Under the pieces are notes generated by a model, which saw nothing but the letters and a program-made list of their open reading frames with translations, ran no database searches and had not been told where the DNA came from. A stretch of DNA of 64,000 nucleotides from Eurosta solidaginis (taxonomy: Eukaryota > Arthropoda > Insecta > Diptera > Tephritidae): NCBI RefSeq assembly GCF_040869045.1, contig NC_090323.1:173188083-173252082 (forward strand). The letters run 5' to 3'. Both the position numbers and the translations under genes were made by a program. This document shows positions 34,446-45,427 of this stretch, piece by piece. The first letter of the stretch is position 1. Each line of letters starts with the position of its first letter.

Positions 34446-34998
34446 ATGATTTTAATAATCGGGGATTGCCCATATTGCTTTTTCAAATGTATGAAAACAT
34501 TTATTTGAAGCAATTTTTTTAATTTTATAATTTATTTAATAATTTGGGAAAAATTTAAACAACGTGACATCAGGACGGACAAGGCGACAGCTGTTTCGAT
34601 TATACCTTGTAAATCTCTTCAAAGCCTTTTCTCCCGAGAGTGGGAGTCGAACTCGCACTCCTACGATAGTTGAAATGGTTGTAAACGCATTCAGCTACGT
34701 CATGCCTGTTGTGTAGTTCTTCCCAATTGCCTTCTTTTTGCATATTTTAATCTTTTACACATTGCATACTTCGTATGCAATTATGTGTTAAAGCTATGCT
34801 TGGTACGGCGGTTTTCAAAGAAACTTTGGTTTTTGTTGCTGTTTTCGTTCTATTTATAGAACTACAACGAATTAACCAATTTTGTCTGTTTGTATGATTT
34901 TAATAATCGGGGATTGCCCATATTGCTTTTTCAAATGTATGAAAACATTTATTTGAAGCAATTTTTTTAATTTTATAATTTATTTAATAATTTGGGAA
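34446..34998 (-). mobile_element. SINE-2, head-to-tail partial tandem
   Basis: On the minus strand there is a 3' tail (34925-34998), then a leader (34720-34920) with the same 21-base hairpin at 34761-34781, then the tRNA-like core (34610-34720, gcgagttcgactcccactc), then a tail (34480-34600), then the start of another leader to 34446. The tail-to-leader junction 'catttgaaaaagcaatatgg' occurs twice, so monomers are joined in tandem. Confidence 0.65.
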
Positions 34999-34999
34999 A

Positions 35000-36899
35000 C
35001 ATTTAAACATTTTCGAAAATTTTAAAAATTACTTATATGAATTTTTGAAATAAAACCATGCAAACAAATCTGTAAAATATTTTCGAAAAAACTCCAAAAA
35101 TCGACGAGATTTTTTATTATTTTCGAAAAAATTCGATAAAAGATTATGAAAAATTCCACTTTTTATTTAAAGTTTTCTGAAAAAAATTTCTTAAAACGCC
35201 GCTAATTCCAGAAAATTTTTAGGAAAATTGCTGAAAGAAAAAAAACAAAAAATTGCTAAAATTCGGGAAAACTACGTAAACTTCTACCATTTTATTTAGA
35301 GTATTCTGAAAAAGTTTTGAAAAGGCAGAACTTTTGAAAAAGTTTATCGAAAATCACGACCTTTTTATTTAAATAATCGACAAAATTTTACAAAAAAAAA
35401 CTCAAAATTTTTATTTTGTTTTACGAAAAAATTTAGAAAATGCTTGATATATTATTAGAAAACGAATTTATAATACAAGTTCATTACATTTTGGTCAATG
35501 TGTTGCATTATTAATGTGGTTGCTATGAAGAACGACATATAAGAACAAAACAGAACGACTTTGAAAGTGGTATTTAACATGGCGTGACCACTCATAAGAT
35601 CGATTTATGACAACTAAGTTGGTCTATGCCGTGACTAATACATTCATTTTTCCCAATAAAAAAAAAACAAAACCATTGCCCCACTCTAATGTAAACATAA
35701 CTAGGTGAACTCAGTATATATACGAAATTACTATCCTATAGATTAATCTTCACGATATCGCATACTAAATACCTTAAATATCGAGTCAAAAGCATATACC
35801 GAACAAAACTCTTATGATGTGAAATACAAAGTCAAAGACTAAAGGTGGCTCAGCACGAGTTCTAAGTAACGCAATTAATTTAGCTGTAATCATTTACGAA
35901 GAATATACATACAAACATAAAAGAAAACATTTCATTTAAAAGAATATATGGACAAGCTAATAGATTCAGCTCATTACCGTTTATATTCTTGATACTTATG
36001 TATGACATCTGCATTATATAGTGAAAGATATTGAGATTCAAAGCTTGTAATGAGCGGGCATTAATCTCATAAAAATCGGTTGCGCTCGCTATAGAAAGAC
36101 GCAAAAAAAAAAGAATATAACTAAATGTCTACCACGTTTATAGCAAGTAACTTCCTTCCGTTTTGTGGGAAGGCGATACGAGGCAACACGCAAGAGAACA
36201 GCTGGAAGTGAATTGTGGACGGTCTACGTTTATCACATTGACGTATGTACATGCAAATATTTGTATATATCGTCAGCGCTGAACGAAAACTAACACAATT
36301 CAAATTCTATTAGCAGACTAAACAAGTCTTTTTTCAGTCATGTTAAGGCCCCGTCACAAAAAATCGTTAACCAAAGTAAATGTCGAACTCTTCTCTTTAT
36401 GTATTGCTTGCCAAAAAAGGTGGAAGCTGGCAACCTTTTCATTTCAGATGGCGCTAGTGTTGCTCGATCTGCCGTTCTCCAAAAAATGTGCAGTCTGCTT
36501 ATCATGCAAGAGATTGCGTTGTACTCATCTATATGAGAAACTTCCTTGTGGCTCGGCCATTAGTCTCCCATGCAAATAGAAGAAATCTGTTTTTCTTTGA
36601 CGCTTATAGTAAAGCCTATTAGTCTTCCATAGATCGGAAGATATCTGCTTGGGTGTCTTAGTACTATTTTACATCTTGGCGAAACCTAGCCTCTTTATCG
36701 CATAGTTATAGTTAAGTGCTAACTATAAGTTATTAAAGGAAATAAGTAATGTCGACTTGCGTTATACAATCAGAGACAAACTCGTTCTAAATCGAACAAA
36801 AGAAATTTAAAACTAAGAAAATCAGATGACGAAGGTATGTTAAGTATGTTTTTTCATAATTCGTAAAACATCTTGTTTTGAGGACTTATTTTTCATATC
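35000..36899. other. AT-rich unique DNA
   Basis: 35030-35460 is full of ttttcgaaaa and aaaattt words without a period. The rest has no recognised repeat. Short open frames near 35880-36580 have no known domain, so I see no gene here. Confidence 0.45.
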
Positions 36900-37118
36900 C
36901 ATCATTTGCCTTCTATGAAAAGTTTGGTCTTGATTTGTGAACCTTGTATGCTCTTTTCAAACGCCATTTGTGGGTGTCACTCCCATCCTTCAAGTTTTGT
37001 CTGAGTTTCTATTTTTCGTCACAAAGTCAACCCACGTATTAAGTTTTAGCATTTTATTGGCCTTTGATAATGAATTGCCGCGTTTTTCTTATTTTTTTAA
37101 ATGTCGATGTCCATTTTT
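36900..37118 (-). mobile_element. Diverged DINE-like fragment
   Basis: Phrases such as 'gggtgtcactcccat', 'cgtcacaaagtcaaccca' and 'tttgataatgaattgccg' match the DINE-like interior in the opposite orientation to the next element. The fragment has no ends. Confidence 0.4.
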
Positions 37119-38618
37119 TTTATACTCAGCTGAGCAGAGCTCACAGAGTATATTAATTTTGTTCGCATAACGGTACCCTGTAACGGCATAAACTAATCGA
37201 GATATATATAGACTTCTATATACAAAATGATCTGGGAGAAAAAAGAAATTTATTTAGCCATGTCCGTCCGTTCGTCCGACCGTCCGCCGTAAACACTATA
37301 ACTTGAGTAAATTTTTAGGTATCTTGATGAAACTTGGTATGTACACTGGGCACACATCTCAGATCGCTGTTTAATACAAACGAAATCGGACTATAACCAC
37401 GCCCACTTTTTCGATATCGAAAGTTTCGAAAAGCGGAAAAACTGCGAAAATTCATTACCAAGGACGGATAAAGAGATGAAACTTGGTAGGTGGGTTGACC
37501 TTATGACGCAGAATGGAAAATTAGTAAAATTTTGGACAATGGGCGTGGCACCGCCCACTTTTAAAAGAGGGTAATGTAAAAGTTTTGCAAGCTGTAATTT
37601 TGCAGTCGTTGAAGATATCATGACGAAATTTGGCAGGAACTTTACTCCTATTATTGTATAACGATAACGAACAAATCCACTTAAAAACAAAAAAAAAATA
37701 ATTTTAAAAGTCGAATTTTAACAAAAAATTGAACATCTTTACAGTATATAAGTAAATTATGTCAACATTCAACTACAGTAACGATATGCTGCAACAAAAT
37801 ACAAAAATAAAAGAAAATTTCAAAATGGGCGCGGCGCCACTTCCATTTTTCATTTAATTTGTCTAGAATACTTTTAATGTCATAAGTCGAACAAAAATTT
37901 ACCAATCCTTGTGAAATTTGGTAAATGCATAGCTTCTATGACGACAGCTCTTTTCTTTCTTTCGGTTGAAGTCACGCCCAGTTTTTATACACAGTCGACC
38001 GTCTGTCCTTCCGCTCGGGTGTGACATCTACCATATTGAAGAAGAAGAAAATGAAAAAGTTCTGCTGGGCGAAATCCAAAACCCTTGGAAACATGACAGG
38101 AATACTGTTCGTTGTATTACATATATAAATAAATTAGCGGTACCCGACAGATGATGTTCTGGGTCACCCAGATGGTCCGATATACCGAAACGCCTTCACA
38201 TATACAACTAAGGTTCACTCCCTTTTAAAACCCTTATTAATACCTTTAGTTTGATACCCATATCGTACAAATACATTATAGAGTCATCCCTGGTCCACCT
38301 TTATGGCGATATCTCGAAAAGGGGTCCACCACTCCCTTTTAAAATACTTATTAACACCTTTCATTTGATACCCATACAGTACAAATACATTCTAGAGTCA
38401 CCCCTGGTCACCTTTATAGCGATTTCTCGAAAAGGCGCCCACCTATAGAACTATGGCCCACTCCCTTTTAAAATACTCTTTATTACCTCCCATTTGATGC
38501 CAATGTCATACAACCACAGTTACCCTAGGTTCATTTTCCTACATGGTGATTTTCTCTTATTTTGTCTCAGCTGAGTATGTAATGTTCGGTTACACCCGAA
38601 CTTAGCCTTCCTTACTTG
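37119..38618 (+). mobile_element. DINE-1/Helentron-like element with both ends
   Basis: The 5' block is tatactcagctgagcagagc. A gtccgtccgttcgtccg microsatellite sits at about 37262-37285. The interior has the usual gatatcgaaa and gggcgtggc phrases. Two to three units of the internal tandem repeat lie at about 38210-38520. The 3' end has ctcagctgagtatg, the hairpin gttcggttacacccgaac, and ccttccttacttg. The ctcagctgag blocks form subterminal inverted repeats. The copy is about 1.5 kb, shorter than the 2.8-kb copy at 45428 because the tandem array is reduced. Confidence 0.65.
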
Positions 38619-39655
38619 TTTTAAGTGAGCCTGGTCGCCAACTGATTCCGTTTATTTTCACGTAGTCTATATAATATGAAGTGCATACCTACACGCCAAT
38701 TTTCAACACGATGTCTTCAACGGCTTTTAATTTAGAGCTAAAAATGTTTTAAATTTTCCTTCTCTAAATGTTGGCGGCGCCACTTCCATTTTTCAAAAAT
38801 TTACCAAACATCTATTTTGTCATAAAGCCAAGCTACAAATCGAAATGCATTACTTTGTTGGTCTTTGTAAATTCATTATCCAATTTTTTTCATAAATCAA
38901 AATTTCTATATCGTGGGTGGGGCCGCTAAAAGCTTGGTTTCCTCCAATTTTTACGACCGCGAAAGAGCGGCTGGTATACTCACCGTGTTCAGCGACACCG
39001 CTTTGTTGGAAACTACGAAAATATGGTAGAATAACCAGGTGAACTAAGCAGTCAATTGTCTTGCTTCTTCTTTGTTCTGTCATTTGGCTATCTGAAAATT
39101 GTTCACCAATGTTGTCCCCGGATAATTGTTGCTTTTTGCATTTTTCAATAGTAAAATATGCCACTTTCAGTACTTTTTACACATAAACTATTAAACGAAT
39201 ATCGATGGACCTTTATTGGATTTAATTACATGGTTTCATCATTTGGTTATCTTTGGTAATTAAGGATTTTAATTTAGAATATATAGCATCTTCTGGTTCT
39301 GTGCCGACTGTCGCTGGGCAAGTCTAACATTAATAATCATCATGAATTCAACTGTCAAGAGTTTTTGGGGATCTTCTGATTAAGAGTACTATTATATATT
39401 AGAAGGGCATATGTTTTACATCCGACTCTCAACGACAAATAAATAAGACATATGAATATGTCAATGAATTTTTGGGGCTGGGAACACATTTAAGAGTATA
39501 CCGATCATTTCGGAGTATAGCTGTAAAGGTTTTCATCGAACCAGAAACCCATTTAAGTTCCGCAAAAGGCAGAAAAGTTCAACTAACACATCTTTTTTTA
39601 TGTCCAATTTTTCAATGAAAGTTTCAACTACAATTAAAGTGGCCAAATTTATTTT
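38619..39655. other. Mixed diverged repeats and unassigned DNA
   Basis: 38640-38930 contains DINE-like phrases ('cgatgtcttcaacggctttt' and 'ggcggcgccacttcc') in plus orientation without ends. A small foldback, gtttcctccaa against ttggaaac, lies at about 38936-39026. The remainder is AT-rich with no recognised feature. Confidence 0.4.
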
Positions 39656-40598
39656 TTAAACCCAGCTGTACTTGTACACAGGATATTGCCACTTTGATTG
39701 GATAACGGTTGGTTGTACAGGTATAAAGGATTCGAGACAGATATACACTTAAATATATCGAAATCATCAGGATCGAAAAAAAATTTGATTGAGCCATGCC
39801 CGTCCGTCCGCCCGTCTGTCCGTCCGTCCGTATATTATCCGTTAACACGATAACTTGAGTACATATTGAGATATCTTCACCAAATTTGCTACACGAGCTT
39901 ATCTGCACCCAGAAGAGATTGGTACTGAAAATGAGCGAAACCGGATAATAATCACGCCCACTTTTTATATATATAATATTTTGGAAAACACAAAAAACCT
40001 GATTATTTAGTAAATAATGTAAATAATTTGACGTGTGGACTGATATTGAGACTCTTGATACAAATTTGATAAAAATGTCTAAAATGGGCGTGGCACCGCC
40101 CACTTGTAATAAAATAAATTTTAAAAATATTATTAATCATAAATCAAAAATCGTTACACCTATCGTAACAAAATTTACTATAAGGAATTCTTTGAAGATA
40201 AATCGACGAAATCGGTTAAGGACCGCGCCCGCTTTTATATAAAAGATTTTAAAATGGTCTTGGACGAATCAAATAAGCTATATCTTTGCAAAAAAAAGAG
40301 CTCTATATCAATGGTATTTCATTTCCTAGGTGGATTTATAACAATAAATAGGAAAAACTTCAAATTTTAAAAAATGTGCGTGGCATCGCCCCTTTTATGA
40401 CTAAGCAATTTTCTATTTTTTGGGAGCCATAACTCGAAGAAAAATTAGTTCAGAATAGAACCATATGTACATATAGGTACGTATTATTGCGCAGCCTTAC
40501 ACTATTAAGCACACAAAACAAACAGCAACCGCATTTCAAGTGTACAGCTGGGTATGAATTATTCACTTTCACCCGAACTTAGACTTCCTTACTTGTTT
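39656..40598 (+). mobile_element. DINE-like element, second subfamily
   Basis: It shares the overall plan: a 5' block, a gtccgtccgtccg-type run near 39797-39832, gatatc phrases, and a 3' end in cacccgaacttagacttcc then ttacttgtt. Here the subterminal inverted repeats are different: cccagctgtac at 39661-39671 and gtacagctggg at 40541-40551. The internal tandem array is absent and the element is about 940 bp. An open frame of about 159 codons on the opposite strand is incidental. Confidence 0.6.
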
Positions 40599-40895
40599 TT
40601 ATTTGATGATAAAAGTAGTGTAAACTTGCATTGGTACTGTGTATCTCCTCTTCTGACCGTTCAATTTCAATTATTTGAACAATTGTTCACCGTTTTGACA
40701 ATAGCGGTGGCAAAAAACGGTGATGAAAGAGATTCTACCGTCATGACGGCCGTAATATTTTATGGTCTGCCGCCTTATTACGTTACGACGGTGAACCCGT
40801 CTTCTTCGTTTCCCCATAATTATTTTACACTACAACTTGTTTGATAACATACTCTACGGCTATGTAGCGGCACCGCTTTTGTGGAAACCAAGCCT

Positions 40896-41360
40896 TAACA
40901 GATTTTGTTAATTTTCACAAAGTGTATGTATAGTAGCAATGATAGCCTCCTTGTCAAATATAATAGAATACTTTCAACGGCTTTTGATTTATGGCTTGAA
41001 AAACTTATAAATTTTAATATTCCAAATGTAGGCAGTGCCATGCCGATTTTCCAAAAATTTTAAAAATTTCCGTTTCTTATCAAGTCAACTCACGCATCAA
41101 GTTTTATTTCGCTATCGATATTTGATAAAGTTTTATCGATTTTTTACTTGTTTCGAAAATTTCGATATCGAAAAGTTTGCGAGGTTATCAATCGATTTCG
41201 CACAGCAATACCACAGCGGATGAGCGTTAATTCGATGCTGATAATTTTGATATAAGGAAATCTACATATATATCTCCCGTCCTTTATGCCATTACGTACT
41301 ACAGTTATCCAATCAAATTTATAATACCCATGTGTACAAGCAAACTTCGGGTATAAAAAT
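40896..41360 (-). mobile_element. Diverged DINE-like fragment
   Basis: Minus-orientation phrases ('ggcttttgatttatggcttg', 'aaaatttcgatatcgaaaag' and 'acccatgtgtacaagcaaac') mark a third variant of the family. The 5' block ends near 41360. There is no microsatellite and no 3' hairpin. Confidence 0.5.
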
Positions 41361-41796
41361 TAATATTTTCTCTTAAATAGAGCTTCGAATTTTTCACGAT
41401 AATAACCACACTATATGTATAGCAATATTTAAAACACGTTCATTTAAAACCAGATGCGTTAACAAAAAAAAATGTATTAAATAAACACAGATATTTTTTT
41501 CATTTCACCGAATCTGCTAAGACAATGTTTAGAGACAAATAATTATTTTTGTTGCTGGCAACAAACACTTGACGAGTTTCTTGTGCTCGGCGACTTGCTT
41601 TGCGTTGGCTTTCTTTTTTTGTCAAGTACTGCCTGTTAAACGTGTTTTTAAGCTATTGCATAGATTTTATCGCGTGCTTGGTGACTAAATCAAAAAAAAA
41701 CCGTAACGGATATTTGTCAAAAAAGATCCGAAAAGGCTCGAAAAGGTTCGAAAAGGTTCGTAAAGGTTCGGTGTTAGCAACAGGCCAAATACATAA
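41361..41796. other. AT-rich DNA, nothing recognised
   Basis: A short run of aaaaggttcg words lies at about 41720-41770. Nothing else is supported. Confidence 0.4.
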
Positions 41797-42031
41797 AGCG
41801 TGAGTCATTGGTGCCGTATGTCGTATCGCTGTAGTCGTATCCCTAACGTAATCAGCTGTTTATCGTTACGACGGTAAACCAAAAACCAATTGGTTGGCTA
41901 CGATACGGTTACGACCACCACGACGGTTAGCGGCACCAATAATCGATTGCATTGATTCTCATAAGATTGGTCGAATCAGCTGTTATAAGGTTACCGATAA
42001 GGTTATCGATAAAGCACCAATGTCTCCAGCT
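41797..42031 (+). mobile_element. Harbinger-type MITE, copy a
   Basis: The terminal inverted repeats read agcgtgagtcattggtgcc at the left and agctggagacattggtgc as the reverse complement of the right end. They are flanked by a TAA target duplication at 41794-41796 and 42032-42034. Three-base TWA duplications are typical of PIF/Harbinger elements. The interior has 'taatcagctgtttatcg' and 'gattctcataagattgg'. It is noncoding, 235 bp. Confidence 0.85.
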
Positions 42032-42052
42032 TAAAATTGGATCTCTATCATA

Positions 42053-42277
42053 AGCTGGAGACATTGGTGCTTTATCGGTAACCGTATCGGTAACCTTATA
42101 ACATCTGATTCGACCAATCTTATGAGAATCAATGCAATCTATTACTGGTGCCGCTAAGGTCGCAACCGTATCTTAGCGAACCAATTGGGTTTTGGTTTAC
42201 CGTCGTAACGATAAGCAGCTGATTACGTTAGGGATACGGATACAGCGATACGACATACGGCACTAATGACTCCGGCT
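42053..42277 (-). mobile_element. Harbinger-type MITE, copy b, inverted
   Basis: The same element in the opposite orientation, 225 bp, with ends agctggagacattgg and aatgactccggct. A three-base ata duplication flanks it at 42050-42052 and 42278-42280. It lies only 21 bp from copy a, tail to tail, so together they form a long inverted repeat of about 480 bp. Confidence 0.85.
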
Positions 42278-42375
42278 ATAAACAGCGGTGGACACCACTA
42301 CATTTACACGGTTACCAAATTGAGAATGTGTTAGTAAACATGAAGGCGTAGCGAGCGCGGAAGCAAAATCAATAA

Positions 42376-42600
42376 AGCCGGAGTCATTGGTGCCGTATGT
42401 CGTATCGCTGTATCCGTATCCCTAACGTAATCAGCTGTTTATCGTTACGACGGTAAACCAAAACCTAATTGGTTGGCTACGATACGGTTACGACCTTAGC
42501 GGCACCAATAATCGATTGCATTGATTCTCATAAGATTGGTCGAATCAGATGTTATAAGGTTACCGATACGGTTACCGATAAAGCACCAATGTCTCCAGCT
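42376..42600 (+). mobile_element. Harbinger-type MITE, copy c, with an empty site in the window
   Basis: A 225-bp copy bounded by TAA at 42373-42375 and 42601-42603. The flanking sequence aaaatcaa and tttatttagtttg is also present without the element at about 43382-43402 in the neighbouring duplicate block, where it reads aaaatcaa, TTA, tttatttag. Apart from one base, that is the expected pre-insertion site, so the element ends and the 3-bp target duplication are fixed with confidence. Confidence 0.92.
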
Positions 42601-42788
42601 TAATTTATTTAGTTTGATTTCATTGCTTGAACGGTGAACACGTGTCACACGCACTCTTTGGTACTCTGTTTTAAGCGCGCGTCCGACACTTCCTCATCGT
42701 ACGACCAATGAAATCAAACTAAAAGAGCTGTCGTTGATTTTCACGAAGTAGCGATTGTGCTATCGCTTATCGTATACATATATGGTCG

Positions 42789-43052
42789 CTTACAAGCCAA
42801 CCTAATAAAACCGCACTACGTTTTTAGCGCACGCAAACAACCGGCGTTTTTTGCCCTAACCCAAATAAGCATGCGTTGCGACAATGTAAAGCATGTGTGC
42901 AAACGTCAAATCTAAATGTCACGCAGAACAAAAATTGGAAATCGAGTTAGGTTTTCGCGCAGCAAATTCAATTTGCATACAAGTTGTATATGCATGAGAC
43001 ATTTTTGACAGAAACTGACTTGCGTGCGTTTATATTAGGTTGGCTTGTTAGC
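42789..43052. mobile_element. Candidate MITE with AAGCCAACCTAATA ends
   Basis: Left ttacaagccaacctaataaa at about 42790 and right tttatattaggttggcttgt at about 43029 are inverted repeats of about 20 bp, with a further partial match into gcac / gtgcg. The interior is noncoding. A second copy lies in the next block. I saw no clear target duplication, so this may instead be a chance pair inside the duplicated unit. Confidence 0.45.
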
Positions 43053-43082
43053 AGGTGCTAAGCTCACGCCCACCCCGGGTCA

Positions 43083-43334
43083 TAAAGCTAAAGTTAAAGT
43101 TAAATTTAAAGTTAAAGTTAAATTTAAAATTAAAGTTAAAGTTAAAGTGAATGTTAAAGTTAAAGCGGAAGTTAAAGTTAAAAATAAAGTTAAAGTTAAA
43201 GTTAAAGTGAAAGTTAAAATTAAAGTTAAAGTTAAAGTTGAAGTTAAAGTTAAAGTTAAAGTTAAAGTTAAAGTTAAAGTTAAAGTGAATGTTAAAGTTA
43301 AAGCGAAAGTTAAAGTTAAAGTTAAAGTTAAAGA
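43083..43334 (+). repeat. (GTTAAA)n hexamer array 1
   Basis: Near-uniform gttaaa repeats with occasional variants (gtgaat, gcggaa, aaataa). The open frames through it (Lys-Val on plus, Leu-Thr or Asn-Phe on minus) are products of the repeat and not genes. Confidence 0.95.
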
Positions 43335-44207
43335 GATTGAGAATGTGTTAGTAAACACGAACGCGTAGCGAGCACGAAAGCAAAATCAATTATTTATTTA
43401 GTTTGATTTCAATGCTTGAACGGTGAACACGTGTCACACGCACTTTTTGGTACTCTGTTTTAAGCGCGCGTGCGACACTTGCTCACCGTACGACCATCGA
43501 AATCAAACTAAAAGAGATGTCGTTGATTTTCACGAAGTAGCCATTGTGCTATCGCTTGTCGTATACATATATGGTCGCTTACAAGCCAACCTAATAAAAC
43601 CGCACTGCGTTTATTTAGCGCACGCAAACAACCGGCGTTTTTTGCCCTAACCCAAATAAGCATGCGTTGCGACAATGTAAAGCATGTGTGCAAACGTCAA
43701 ATCTAAATGTCACGCAGAAAAAAATTGGAAATCGAGTTAGGTTTTCACGCAGCAAATTCAATTTGAGTTGCTCTCATACAAGTTGTATGTGCATGAGACA
43801 TTTTTGACAGAAAATGACTTGCGTGCGTTTTTATTAGGTTGGCTTGTTAGCAGGTGCTAAGCTCACGCCCACCCCGGATCATAAAGCTAAAGTTAAAGTT
43901 AAATTTAAAGTTAAAGTTAAATTTAAAATTAAAGTTAAAGTTAAAGTGAATGTTAAAGTTAAAGCGGAAGTTAAAGTTAAAAATAAAGTTAAAGTTAAAG
44001 TTAAAGTGAAAGTTAAAATTAAAGTTAAAGTTAAAGTTGAAGTTAAAGTTAAAGTTAAAGTTAAAGTTAAAGTTAAAGTTAAAGTTAAAGTTAAAGTTAA
44101 AGTTAAAGTTAAAGTTAAAGTTAAAGTTAAAGTTCAAGTTAAAGTTAAAGTTAAAGTTTAAGTTTAAGTTTAAGTTAAAGTTAAAGTTAAACTTAAAGTT
44201 AAAGTTA
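43335..44207 (+). repeat. About 0.8-kb tandem block, copy 2
   Basis: This repeats the order of copy 1 without the MITE: attgagaatgtgttagtaaa at 43335, gtttgatttcaatgc at 43401 and cacgcccaccccgg at 43865, then a longer (GTTAAA)n array. Scattered substitutions and small indels separate it from copy 1. Confidence 0.85.
43577..43852. mobile_element. Candidate MITE, duplicate copy
   Basis: The same inverted ends (cttacaagccaacctaataa and ttattaggttggcttgttag) as at 42789-43052, carried along by the block duplication. It is about 12 bp longer than the first copy because of small indels. Confidence 0.45.
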
Positions 44208-44866
44208 AAGTTAAAGTGAATGTTAAAGTTAAAGCGAAAGTTAAAGTTAAAGATAAAAATAAAGTTAAAGCTGAAGTTAAAGTGAAAGTTAAAGTTAAAG
44301 TTAAAATTAAATTTAAAGTTAAAGTTAAAGTTAAAGTCAAAGTTAAAGTTAAGGTTAAAGTTAAAGTTAAAGTGAATATTAAAGTTAAAACGAAAGTTAA
44401 AGTTAAAAATAGTTAAAGTTAAAATGAAAGTTAAAGTTAAAGTCAAAGTTAAAGTTAAAGTTAAGGTTAACGTTAAAGTTAAAGTTTAAGTTAAAATTAA
44501 AGTTAAAGTCAAAGTTAAAGTTAAAGTTAAAGTGAATGTTAAAGTTAAAACGAAAGTTAAAGTTAAAAATAAAGTTAAAGTTTAAGTTAAAATGAAAGTT
44601 AAAGTTAAAGTCAAAGTTAAAGTTAAAATTAAGGTTAAAGTTAAAGTTAAAGTTAAAGTTAAAGTCAAAGTTAAAGTTAAAGTTAAAGTTAAAGTTAAAG
44701 TTAAAGTTAAAGTTAAAGTTAAAGTTAAATTCAAAGTTAAAGTTACAGTTAAAGCTAAAGTTAAAGTTAAAGTTAAAATTAAAGTTAAAGTGAATGTTAA
44801 AGTTAAAGTCAAAGTTAAAGTTAAAAATAAAGTAAAGTTCAAGTGAAAGTGAAAGTTAAATATTAA
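43880..44866 (+). repeat. (GTTAAA)n hexamer array 2
   Basis: About 1 kb of the same hexamer, with internal higher-order repetition of variant words such as aaagtgaatgttaaagtt. The 9.1-kb duplication begins inside this array at about 44208. Confidence 0.95.
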
Positions 44867-45427
44867 CTTCTCATTTATTCAATAAAAGTAAAAAATTTGT
44901 TTTCTTATCGGTCACCACGCTTAAAAAGGTTAACTTGAATTAATATCAAAGACAAAACTCGAATTAATATCAAAGAAAACAAAATGTTGCATAAATATTA
45001 TAATTGCATAAGTTGATAATATGCAATAGCTTTACCGCGGCATTCCCCGAGTGCCACACGTCCTTTTTTTATTAGGTAACCTCTTTTTGGATTTTGAATA
45101 CACATTTTAAAAAATGTCTTAACACATTTAGCGCCATGTGCGGCACTGGTGCACACGACCTGAGTACTCGTTTGGGCCGCGTGTTCACATATCCACACGA
45201 TTTACATTGGGTTTATATACATGAAATAAATCTGAGGCCCGATGAGAACGTGAAATTGTTCTTGGCGCGAGCAGTTTGCATACCCATAATGCGTCAGGGG
45301 CGGAGAAAATATAGGGCTATTTGGTTCAATGAGAACAGTTGGATGGTTTTTTGTAATAGTATTGTTCCCTTTTATATTGAAATAAACTATTTTTAACCAT
45401 ACAAAACAATGATAACATTCATTTTTT
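44867..45427. other. Unassigned DNA with a 100-codon open frame
   Basis: The plus strand at 45094-45396 is open for 100 codons, beginning MNTHFKKCLNTFSAMCGTG. I recognise no domain. The second duplication unit keeps the frame at 54215-54517 with one visible Phe/Cys change, but the duplication is too recent for that to show selection. I would not call it a gene. Confidence 0.3.

Larger units (their letters stand above)
42319..43334 (+). repeat. About 0.8-kb tandem block, copy 1
   Basis: It runs from attgagaatgtgttagtaaa, through the MITE copy c, the agtttgatttcattg stem arm and the ctaacccaaataagcatgcg phrase, to cacgcccaccccggg and a (GTTAAA)n array. The same order follows at 43335. Without the MITE the offset between copies is about 789-799 bp. 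Confidence 0.85.

Noticed and set aside
39624..40103. 159-codon minus-strand open frame
   Set aside because: It runs through the 5' block, microsatellite and interior of a noncoding DINE-like element. Equivalent frames in other copies are broken.
38931..40894. Element bounded by gcttggtttcc and ggaaaccaagc
   Set aside because: The 11-bp inverted match spans several different repeats, and no target duplication is visible at the outer edges.
43045..44846. Long Lys-Val, Leu-Thr and Asn-Phe open frames
   Set aside because: They are translations of the (GTTAAA)n hexamer in different frames. They have no start context or domain and occur on both strands.
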